NCBI GenBank assembly: GCA_029210745.1
Contig: JARGFI010000023.1
Coordinates: forward strand, 1-44,773
Origin: Desulfuromonadales bacterium
GTDB taxonomy: Bacteria > Desulfobacterota > Desulfuromonadia > Desulfuromonadales > JAHYIW01
Direction of reading: 5' to 3'
Length of the DNA stretch: 44,773 bases
The position numbers and the translations under genes are program-made. The notes beneath the pieces were generated by a model. The model ran no database searches, was not told where the DNA came from, and saw nothing but the letters and a program-made list of their open reading frames with translations. Shown one piece after another: positions 18,193-27,463 of this stretch (within the stretch, counting starts at the first letter, position 1; each line of letters starts with the position of its first letter).

Positions 18193-18735
18193 ATGATGAC
18201 GCACAAGAAGCTCAAACAGGGGCGCGTACAGGTCTATACCGGAGAGGGGAAGGGGAAGACGACAGCGTCGCTCGGGCTTGCTTTGCGGGCCGTTGGCCAC
18301 GATTTCAAGGTCTGTATTCTCCAGTTTATGAAGGGCAGCACGGTTTACGGCGAACTGGAGGCCGCGCGGAGGTTGTCACCATGGTTGACCATCAAGCAGG
18401 TCGGACGTAAAAACTTTGTGGCGCGTGACACCCCCTCGGCAGAAGATGTTGCTGCCGCCGGGGCCGGTTTTGCCGAAGCACAGCAGGTGGTCACGTCTGG
18501 TGACTTTGATCTGGTGATTCTGGATGAACTGAATTGTATCGCCGATTTCGGTCTGGTGCCGATCAGTGATATTTGCGCCCTGATCGCCTCCCGTCCGGCA
18601 CATGTCGAACTGGTATTAACCGGGCGGAATGCACCTGAGGAGATTGTCGCTATGGCGGATCTGGTCACTGAAATGCGCGAGGTAAAACATTACTTCCACG
18701 CGGGGCAGGTTGCGCGCAAAGGGATTGAATCGTAG
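18193..18735 (+). CDS. cobO: Cob(I)alamin adenosyltransferase (CobA/BtuR/CobO type)
   Basis: A 180-residue enzyme transferring adenosyl from ATP to reduced corrinoids, making adenosylcobalamin or its precursor. The P-loop YTGEGKGKTTAS sits near the N terminus, with ILQFMKGS and LVILDELNCIADFGL as the other family blocks; length matches CobA. Two consecutive ATGs at 18193 and 18196 are possible starts and no strong ribosome binding site is visible. I see no cobalamin riboswitch and no other corrinoid gene nearby. Confidence 0.9.
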   Translation: MMTHKKLKQGRVQVYTGEGKGKTTASLGLALRAVGHDFKVCILQFMKGSTVYGELEAARRLSPWLTIKQVGRKNFVARDTPSAEDVAAAGAGFAEAQQVVTSGDFDLVILDELNCIADFGLVPISDICALIASRPAHVELVLTGRNAPEEIVAMADLVTEMREVKHYFHAGQVARKGIES

Positions 18736-18758
18736 CTTCGATGACGCGGCAATTTCGA

Positions 18759-18787
18759 TTGACAGCGCAGACCTGAATTGATATAAA
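18759..18787 (+). promoter_or_regulatory. Promoter of tRNA-Val
   Basis: TTGACA at 18759-18764, a 17-bp spacer, and TATAAA at 18782-18787. The expected start (about 18794) is about 5 nt before the mature tRNA 5' end. Confidence 0.85.
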
Positions 18788-18798
18788 ACACAACTCTT

Positions 18799-18873
18799 GG
18801 GCGATTAGCTCAGCGGGAGAGCATCCGCCTCACACGCGGAGGGTCACTGGTTCAATCCCAGTATCGCCCACCA
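18799..18873 (+). tRNA. tRNA-Val (anticodon CAC), CCA encoded
   Basis: The sequence folds as a full cloverleaf: acceptor GGGCGAT/ATCGCCC, D stem GCTC/GAGC, anticodon stem TCCGC/GCGGA with loop CTCACAC (anticodon CAC, reading GTG valine codons), a 5-base variable region, T stem ACTGG/CCAGT with loop TTCAATC, discriminator A and encoded CCA. It has its own promoter and terminator. A toxin-antitoxin locus and recombinase remnant lie just downstream, which suggests past use as an integration target. Confidence 0.97.
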
Positions 18874-18882
18874 AGTAAAAGC

Positions 18883-18914
18883 AGGCACTTAGAGAAATTC
18901 TAGGTGCCTTTTTT
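18883..18914 (+). terminator. Terminator of tRNA-Val
   Basis: An 11-bp stem (AGGCACTTAGA at 18883-18893 and TCTAGGTGCCT at 18899-18909, one G-T pair) with a 5-nt loop, followed by a run of six T. Confidence 0.88.
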
Positions 18915-18947
18915 CTTGTCTGGAATTGGCACGGGAATATCTGGGGT

Positions 18948-19020
18948 CACAACTCTTGGCAGAAATATCAAGACTTGGCAGAAATTGAGATGTGGCCCTG
19001 TCAACTGTTCCTGTCAACTG
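18948..19020. repeat. Short direct repeats downstream of tRNA-Val
   Basis: CACAACTCTTGG at 18948-18959 repeats exactly the 12 bp at 18789-18800 that straddle the 5' end of the tRNA gene. Inside the block, CTTGGCAGAAAT occurs at 18955-18966 and 18974-18985, and CTGTCAACTG at 18998-19007 and 19011-19020. No gene is present from 18915 to 19061. These could be traces of recombination near the tRNA or recombinase arm-type sites. Confidence 0.5.
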
Positions 19021-19061
19021 CATGACCCCTATGGTTTTCGCGGTTTTCTCTTCTGAGTCTG

Positions 19062-19406
19062 TTACAGCAACATGCGATAATCACAATTCAGGACAGCAGC
19101 AAGGCGGCGGGCGGTGGCCTTGCCGATAGGGCGCTTGCTGTTCTCCATTTCGGACAGGTGACGGCGCGGCACTCCGGCGGCGGTGGCAAGCTGTACTTGT
19201 GTTAATCCCTCGCGGTGTCGGTATCCTCGCAGGGTGACAGCGGAACGGCTTTCACCTTGGAAGTGCTCGTTGAAAAACTCATCGGCGGTGACGTCGTGGA
19301 GTTCTTCGGCCCCGATCTCTTTCGCGTAGTTGCGCAAGCGGTCAATCGTTCCAGGGTTTCCGGTGAACCGGGCTTCAATAGGGTGCGTTTTCGTGTGTTC
19401 CTGCAT
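19062..19406 (-). CDS. XRE-family HTH antitoxin of a type II toxin-antitoxin pair
   Basis: A 114-residue protein whose C-terminal half (residues about 60-110) is a helix-turn-helix of the XRE/Cro type: LTQVQLATAAGVPRRHLSEM followed by KRPIGKATARRLAAVL. The N-terminal half is the toxin-binding part in such antitoxins. Its ATG lies inside the 3' end of the upstream toxin reading frame, with its own ribosome binding site GAGGTGA at 19416-19410. The toxin frame is interrupted by TGA, so this gene may survive as an orphan repressor or as immunity against a related toxin. It appears intact. Confidence 0.85.
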   Translation of the reverse strand: MQEHTKTHPIEARFTGNPGTIDRLRNYAKEIGAEELHDVTADEFFNEHFQGESRSAVTLRGYRHREGLTQVQLATAAGVPRRHLSEMENSKRPIGKATARRLAAVLNCDYRMLL

Positions 19407-19653
19407 AAATCACCTCAATCAGTTTTATTTCTTTGTTCTCTATTTTTCAGACGGCAACATAGCAGGGGCGGCCTTTTTTCAGATGGCAGTGGTGCCGGTC
19501 GCCGCTTAACTTGGAATAGTTGGGCCAGTCGCCGCGAACAGGGCCAGAGCGTTCTATTTCGCCAAGCAATGCTTGCAGCGTGTCCCGCACTTTGCGGGGT
19601 AATTTTGTCGCCTGCTTGTTCGCCTGTCGTGATATGGTCACTTTCCATGACAT
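19375..19653 (-). pseudogene. RelE/ParE-like toxin interrupted by an in-frame TGA
   Basis: The first 68 codons read as a RelE/ParE-superfamily toxin (LPRKVRDTLQALLGEIERSG, then HHCHLKKGRPCYVAV). A TGA at 19449-19447 then closes the frame exactly where relatives have Trp in a YVAVW block. The same frame continues through KIENKEIKLIEVIYAGTHENAPY to a second TGA at 19375; that is the expected C-terminal strand and the GTHEKAPY-like end of the family. Full length would be 92 codons, overlapping the antitoxin start as usual. A single TGG-to-TGA change explains it. The shortened product lacks the last strand and is probably inactive. Confidence 0.85.
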
Positions 19654-19657
19654 ACTG

Positions 19658-19687
19658 ATTATGTACCTTTTTTTAGTACAGTGTCAA
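19658..19687 (-). promoter_or_regulatory. Candidate promoter of the interrupted toxin-antitoxin locus
   Basis: Minus-strand TTGACA (19687-19682), an 18-bp spacer, and CATAAT (19663-19658). The toxin ATG follows only 4 nt later, so little or no leader is possible. Confidence 0.55.
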
Positions 19688-19734
19688 CCTTTTCTGGCAC
19701 TGTGTCCTTGTCGAGTTGTTGGCTTAAAGGGATA

Positions 19735-19967
19735 TCACTGGTGCAGATAAACAACCTTCGCCGGTGCATTTCCGGTGATGATCTCGGCAAGCCTGCGCTC
19801 CCATGCCAGAGCGGCCCGGCGGCGTTCCATGAAGGTTTGATTTCATCATCATTCAAAACTCTATCGCGTGACTGCGTTTTGCCTGCCGGTTCCATTGTCG
19901 CCATCGGGTTAAATTCGATCAGGTCACGGGCGGCGGCGAACTCCAGAGCGCGGCGCAAGCGGCGATG
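19735..19967 (-). pseudogene. Tyrosine recombinase (phage-type integrase) remnant with internal deletion
   Basis: The left-reading frame from about 19967 gives HRRLRRALEFAAARDLIEFN and then KTQSRDRVLNDDEIK, the core-binding-to-catalytic transition of phage-type integrases. At about 19835 the similarity jumps, in a different frame, to RRRAALAWERRLAEIITGNA and AKVVYLHQ followed by a stop (19735-19737), which resembles the C-terminal tail of the same family. The whole catalytic core with its Arg-His-Arg-Tyr residues is missing, as is the N terminus. So an internal deletion left the two ends abutting out of frame. It lies directly against the 3' end of the ACR3 gene. Confidence 0.75.
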
Positions 19968-19969
19968 GA

Positions 19970-21025
19970 TCAGAGTGTAGCCTGCCCCTGAAAATAGCGT
20001 CGCTGAAACCAGAAGGCGACATGCACCAGGCCGATCATCACCGGCACTTCGACCAGCGGGCCGATCACTGCGGCGAAGGCGGCGCCGGAATTGATGCCGA
20101 AGACGGCGATGGCCACCGCGATGGCCAGCTCGAAATTGTTGCTGGCGGCGGTAAAGGCCAGAGTCGTCGTTCGGCTGTAGTCGGCGCCGACCTTTCTGCC
20201 CATGTAGAAGGAGACCAGAAACATCAGCACGAAGTAGATCAGCAGCGGAATGGCGATGCGTACCACGTCCATGGGGATCTGCACGATCAGCTCACCTTTG
20301 AGGCTGAACATCACCAGAATGGTGAAGAGCAGGGCGATCAGGGTGAGCGGGCTGATTTTCGGTACCACCTCTGCATGATAGCGTTCGCGCCCCATGATTT
20401 TGACTCCGATCAAACGGGTCAACGCCCCGGCCAGAAAGGGGATGCCGAGGTAGATGAAGACACTCTGCGCAATCTCGCTGATGGTGATGTCGACCACCGC
20501 CCCTTCCAGACCGAACAGCGGCGGCAGCACGCTGATGAAAAACCAGGCGTAGACGCTGAAAAAGAGCACCTGAAAAATACTGTTGAAGGCGACCAGCCCG
20601 GCGGCGTATTCGCTGTTGCCGTCGGCCAGCTCGTTCCAGACGATGACCATGGCGATACAGCGCGCCAGGCCGATCATGATCAGCCCGACCATGTACTCGG
20701 GATAGTCCTGCAGGAAAACGATGGCGAGGATGAACATCAGAATCGGGCCGATCACCCAATTCTGCACCAGCGAAAGGCCGAGGATCTTCTTGTTGCGGAA
20801 GACGTCGGGCAGCTCCTCGTAGCGGACCTTGGCAAAGGGCGGGTACATCATCAGGATCAGGCCGACGGCGATGGGGATGTTGGTGGTGCCGACGGTAAAC
20901 AGGTCGACGAAGTCCTTGACGCCGGGAACCAGCCAGCCGGCGCCGACCCCCACCACCATGGCGACGAAGATCCACAGGGTCAGATAACGATCGAGAAACG
21001 AGAGCTTTCGGGTCAGGGTCGACAT
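19970..21025 (-). CDS. acr3: ACR3-family arsenite efflux permease
   Basis: A 351-residue inner-membrane protein with about ten transmembrane helices, exporting arsenite. The essential membrane cysteine is Cys123 in [19 protein letters not shown], and [15 protein letters not shown] is the later signature. ATG 21025 has AAGGAA at good spacing; a longer frame to 21082 would translate the REP sequence and is rejected. The last residues (about QGQATL) may not be native, because the sequence turns into the integrase remnant just here. Last gene of the arsR-arsC-ACR3 operon. An opposing open frame of 410 codons on this stretch is an artefact. Confidence 0.93.
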   Translation of the reverse strand: MSTLTRKLSFLDRYLTLWIFVAMVVGVGAGWLVPGVKDFVDLFTVGTTNIPIAVGLILMMYPPFAKVRYEELPDVFRNKKILGLSLVQNWVIGPILMFILAIVFLQDYPEYMVGLIMIGLARCIAMVIVWNELADGNSEYAAGLVAFNSIFQVLFFSVYAWFFISVLPPLFGLEGAVVDITISEIAQSVFIYLGIPFLAGALTRLIGVKIMGRERYHAEVVPKISPLTLIALLFTILVMFSLKGELIVQIPMDVVRIAIPLLIYFVLMFLVSFYMGRKVGADYSRTTTLAFTAASNNFELAIAVAIAVFGINSGAAFAAVIGPLVEVPVMIGLVHVAFWFQRRYFQGQATL

Positions 21026-21038
21026 AACAGGTTTCCTT

Positions 21039-21118
21039 GTAGGGGCAGACCACTGTGTCTGCCCGGGGTTTGGGTTATCCAAGGACAGTTCAGGGCGAAC
21101 ACAGGGGGTCGCCCCTAC
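21039..21118. repeat. Pair of inverted GTAG-headed REP sequences
   Basis: One REP reads rightward: GTAG at 21039-21042, then a perfect 8-bp stem GGGCAGAC/GTCTGCCC with a 6-nt loop to 21064. The other reads leftward: GTAG (minus strand 21118-21115) followed by a 6-bp stem GGGCGA/TCGCCC to 21093. The head and the paired inverted arrangement match the REPs around the transposase at 40.8 kb, but the stem sequence differs. The TAG of the left-reading head is the arsC stop codon. Confidence 0.75.
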
Positions 21119-21540
21119 GATGCCAAATCCTTATCGAAAAAATCCTTCATTGTCCGGCGAATTTCATCCCGTACCCGGCGGTATTCCGGCAACACTTCTG
21201 CCTCGCTGCCGGGCAGCCGCGACGGATCGTCAAAGCCGATGTGCAGCCGCTGAACGCCGCCGAAGAAGAGCGGACATTTTTCGTTGGCGTCGCCGCACAG
21301 GGTGATCACGTAGTCAAAATCCTCACTGGCGAATTCGTCGAGGATCTTGGAACGGTGCGCGGAAAGGTCGATGCCGATCTCGGCCATGACATTAGCCGCC
21401 AGTGGGTTGACCTGGGTCGCTTCGGTGCCGGCGGAGAACGCCTCGATCCGGTCACTGAGAAAGTGGTTCGCCAAACCTTCGGCCATCTGTGAACGGCAGG
21501 AGTTGTGGGTGCAAAGAAACAGGACACGTTTTTTAGCCAA
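21115..21540 (-). CDS. arsC: Arsenate reductase, thioredoxin-coupled type
   Basis: A 141-residue arsenate reductase of the low-molecular-weight phosphatase fold, reducing arsenate to arsenite for export. I choose a TTG start at 21540: GAGAGGA stands 8 nt upstream, the protein then begins [17 protein letters not shown] like the family, and the catalytic cysteines fall at Cys10, Cys15, Cys82 and Cys89, the same numbers as in the well-studied Staphylococcus enzyme. An ATG at 21564 is the alternative but has no ribosome binding site. The redox pair region is [11 protein letters not shown]. The stop codon belongs to a REP element, so the C terminus may have been remodelled. Confidence 0.92.
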   Translation of the reverse strand: MAKKRVLFLCTHNSCRSQMAEGLANHFLSDRIEAFSAGTEATQVNPLAANVMAEIGIDLSAHRSKILDEFASEDFDYVITLCGDANEKCPLFFGGVQRLHIGFDDPSRLPGSEAEVLPEYRRVRDEIRRTMKDFFDKDLAS

Positions 21541-21590
21541 CTCGATAATCCTCTCTATCCGCATAAGCAGATATTGTGGCGACAAAAAAA

Positions 21591-21935
21591 TCAGCAGAGT
21601 GGTTTTTTCTGCCCGTCTTGAAAAGAGCCAAGCCTGTCGATAGCTGCGGCGTGTTCCGCCAGGTTGCAGAGTAATGTTACAAGCAGTGGTTTAATCCTCT
21701 TCACCGCCAGGTTTCGGTCATCATTGAGGCGATAGTACATCCAGACCCCCTGGCGGCGATCCGTGACCCAGCCACAGTTGCGCAGGGTGGCCAGATGGCG
21801 CGAGACGGTTGATTGCGGAAGTTCGAGCGCGGCAATCAGCTCGCATACGCACAGTTCACCCTCCAGTAACAGGGCCAGAATACGCAGGCGGGTTTCGTCG
21901 GCGAGGGCTTTAAAGAGTCTGGCTTCATTTTTCAT
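21591..21935 (-). CDS. arsR: ArsR family arsenite-responsive repressor
   Basis: A 114-residue winged-helix repressor of the SmtB/ArsR family. The inducer-binding cysteines are Cys29 and Cys31 in the ELCVCEL motif, and ELPQSTVSRHLATLRNCGWV is the recognition helix region. It represses its own operon until arsenite binds. There is no ribosome binding site; the ATG follows the -10 box by 6 nt, which implies a leaderless transcript. arsC starts 50 nt after its stop. Confidence 0.93.
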   Translation of the reverse strand: MKNEARLFKALADETRLRILALLLEGELCVCELIAALELPQSTVSRHLATLRNCGWVTDRRQGVWMYYRLNDDRNLAVKRIKPLLVTLLCNLAEHAAAIDRLGSFQDGQKKPLC

Positions 21936-21941
21936 GAAAAA

Positions 21942-21970
21942 AATATATTCGTGTATGCGGATATTGTCAA
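21942..21970 (-). promoter_or_regulatory. arsR promoter with operator in the spacer
   Basis: Minus-strand TTGACA (21970-21965), 17 bp, TATATT (21947-21942). The spacer carries an imperfect palindrome at 21945-21964 (ATATTCGTGTATGCGGATAT on the plus strand), the kind of AT-flanked site ArsR proteins bind. The arsR ATG starts 6 nt after the -10 box. Confidence 0.75.
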
Positions 21971-22122
21971 GATGGATTTGAAAAGATTTTCATTCGGAGT
22001 TGAATCCGGGCGGAGAATGCTTCATAATTCCGGCTATGCCGTCAAGGTTTTCTAAATCCCCGCGGGTTTTCCCCCGACGTTAGGAGCCGTTCTGCCGCTG
22101 ACCGGTGAGAGAGAGAAATTTA

Positions 22123-23217
22123 ATGGCCAAAAAAATATTTATTTCCGCGACCGGACAGGATTGTGGCAAGACCACGACCAGTTTGTCGCTGTTGCATCTG
22201 GCGCGGGAAAAGTATGCGCGGATCGGTTTTATCAAGCCGATTGGACCGAAGCCGGTTGACTGGCGCGGGCACCGGATCGATATGGACCCGGCGACGATTG
22301 CCGCGGTTTACGGGTGGGAGGAGAAGGTTGAGCTGATGTGCCCGGTGGTGATCGAGCCGGGGATGACGCAGCAATTTCTGCGTGGAGAACTGCCGGTTCA
22401 GAGGTTGGAGGATAAAATTCTCGCGGCGGTCAGGCGGCTGGAAAATGAATGTGATTTTCTCATCATTGAAGGTGCGGGGCACAGTGGCGTCGGTGCGGTG
22501 ATCGGGTTGAGTAACGCCCGGGTGGCGGCATTGGTTGGTGCTCCGGTGATGATGGTCACCGGCGGCGGCGTCGGGAGTGTGGTCGATGCGGTGGCGATGA
22601 ATCTGGCGCTTTACCGTCAGGAAAATGCCGAGGTACGGGCGCTGGTGATCAACAAACTGACCCCTGCGAAACGTGACCGCACCCTTGAATATCTGCGGCT
22701 GGCGTTTCGCGACCAGAACTTTGCAGTGCTGGGAGGATTCAATTATCAACCGATTCTCGCTGATCCGACGATCACGCGGTTGGCGCGGGTCCTCAATCTT
22801 CAGGTACAGGGCAATCAGCAGGAGTTGATGCGGATTATTCACCATGTACAGATCGCTGCCGCCTCGACCCAGCGGGTCTTTGATACGATGCAGGACTCGA
22901 CGATGTTGATTGTTACCAGCTCGCGAGATGAACTGCTGGTGACCCTCTCCAACCTTTACGAGATGGAAGAATATCATGACAAGATTGCCGGGCTGGTCAT
23001 CGCCGGAGTTGCGCCGGTTGCCAAGACGACACAACTGATTCTGGACAAGAGCAACATCCCCTATTTGCGCACCCCGCGCACTACGGCGGATATTTTTCTG
23101 GAATTTACCGCAGACGTATCGAAACTGACCGCTGAAGATACGGAAAAAATATCACTGATTCATCACCTGGCTGAGTTGAGATACAATTTCGCCGAAATCG
23201 ACCGATTGTTTGCCTGA
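22123..23217 (+). CDS. AAA/DRTGG-domain protein resembling the N-terminal region of Pta
   Basis: A 364-residue protein. Residues 1-215 are a dethiobiotin-synthetase-like P-loop NTPase (FISATGQDCGKTTTSLSL, with DFLIIEGAGHSGVGAV as the second motif). The C-terminal part has a DRTGG-like domain near residues 245-330 (STMLIVTSSRDELLVTLSNL, then IAGLVIAGVAP). The same pair forms the regulatory N-terminus of long phosphotransacetylases; here it stands alone. Stand-alone forms are common but not well defined. ATG 22123 is preceded by GAGAGAGAAA. It converges with the leftward gene at 23264. Confidence 0.8.
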   Translation: MAKKIFISATGQDCGKTTTSLSLLHLAREKYARIGFIKPIGPKPVDWRGHRIDMDPATIAAVYGWEEKVELMCPVVIEPGMTQQFLRGELPVQRLEDKILAAVRRLENECDFLIIEGAGHSGVGAVIGLSNARVAALVGAPVMMVTGGGVGSVVDAVAMNLALYRQENAEVRALVINKLTPAKRDRTLEYLRLAFRDQNFAVLGGFNYQPILADPTITRLARVLNLQVQGNQQELMRIIHHVQIAAASTQRVFDTMQDSTMLIVTSSRDELLVTLSNLYEMEEYHDKIAGLVIAGVAPVAKTTQLILDKSNIPYLRTPRTTADIFLEFTADVSKLTAEDTEKISLIHHLAELRYNFAEIDRLFA

Positions 23218-23263
23218 TTCTGTCTCCCCCCAATTCTTCCTCGTCACGAATCTTTCCTTTCAT

Positions 23264-24061
23264 TCAGCGTCCTTGACGACGCTTGAGCTCCGCTGCGACC
23301 AACTTTTTTTGCGCCGGACTCAGCTGCCGGGAGACGAGCAGGGTGTTGATCTCGGGAGTACGCAGTTGCGGCAGAAACAGGGTGAACCAGATTGCCGGGG
23401 TGCGGCGGTTTTTAAGGATTGCCATGCGCAGGTTCGGGCGGCTTTTCCATTTAGGGTGACGCGCGATGGCGGAGATCGTTGCGGCGTTTGCCTGCGGACC
23501 GTTGATGAACTGGACAATGGAAACTTCCTTAAGACGAGGGTTTGACAGGCAAGGTTCCAGTAAGCGGGGATCTCCCTCTTTCAACAGGGCGTCGAGCAAC
23601 GCTGTTGTGCCGCGCCGGGCCAGGGTCAGCTTGTTGCCGAGCGGGATTTCGGGCAGACGTTTGATGATGGCGCGTTCTGCGGCGTACTTCTGGTCGGGGG
23701 TGACGCCGGGCAGATAGCAGAGATTGAGCAGTTCGAAGAGATAAAGGTGCGGAATAAGCGACAGCACGATCTGGCCGGGGATGGCGGGGTTCTTGACCAG
23801 CGCCAGCTTTAACGCTCGATTCTTGCCGGTCAATTCCAGGCGGTAGATCGCTTTGAGTAGATCCTCGGGCAAGTCACGGCGCTTGAGTAGCGCCAGCAAG
23901 TGGTCAACCGCGAGATTGCGATTTTTCAGCAGGGCGCGTAACACCTCCGGCGCGGGGTCGAGAATGATCTGGAAGAGATGCTCGTGGTCGGCGCTCAAAG
24001 CCGACTGCAAACGCCTGACGAGTTCCGGGGCGAAGCCCTCTTTGAAGTCCGAAATGCTCAT
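23264..24061 (-). CDS. Helical-repeat protein of unknown function
   Basis: A 265-residue, almost wholly helical protein with short repeating blocks such as ALLKNRNLAVDHLLALLKRR and LALVKNPAIP, resembling HEAT or leucine-rich-variant solenoids. I do not recognise a named family. There is no signal peptide or membrane segment, so it should be cytoplasmic. ATG 24061 is used rather than an in-frame TTG three codons earlier. It lies 33 bp downstream of tgt on the same strand and is probably co-transcribed; a role as scaffold is a guess. Confidence 0.65.
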   Translation of the reverse strand: MSISDFKEGFAPELVRRLQSALSADHEHLFQIILDPAPEVLRALLKNRNLAVDHLLALLKRRDLPEDLLKAIYRLELTGKNRALKLALVKNPAIPGQIVLSLIPHLYLFELLNLCYLPGVTPDQKYAAERAIIKRLPEIPLGNKLTLARRGTTALLDALLKEGDPRLLEPCLSNPRLKEVSIVQFINGPQANAATISAIARHPKWKSRPNLRMAILKNRRTPAIWFTLFLPQLRTPEINTLLVSRQLSPAQKKLVAAELKRRQGR

Positions 24062-24094
24062 GACGAACAATTATCGAAGATCAACGGGCTAAGG

Positions 24095-27360
<3,266 letters not shown>

Positions 27361-27463
27361 AATTTCTCCTCCACTGATTTTTGGTTTTGTGTCATAATCC
27401 AGAAATACGATTTTTTTGAATTCATTATTTATTGCATTGATTGCTTTGCTGAAGGACGACAAA

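Noticed and set aside
19447-19449. TGA in the toxin gene as a selenocysteine codon
   Set aside because: The position corresponds to a Trp in relatives, not a Cys or Sec, and I cannot see a convincing adjacent SECIS-like hairpin.
21026-21082. Longer start for the arsenite pump
   Set aside because: These codons are REP sequence, and ATG 21025 has its own ribosome binding site and family-like N terminus.
20021-21253. A 410-codon open frame on the plus strand across the arsenite pump gene
   Set aside because: It is rich in Asp, His and Gln, has no recognisable domain, and is the mirror of the well-supported ACR3 and arsC genes on the other strand.
18799-22030. A complete genomic island with two attachment sites
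   Set aside because: I could not find a second copy of the tRNA-Val 3' end on the far side of the arsenic genes, so boundaries are not claimed.
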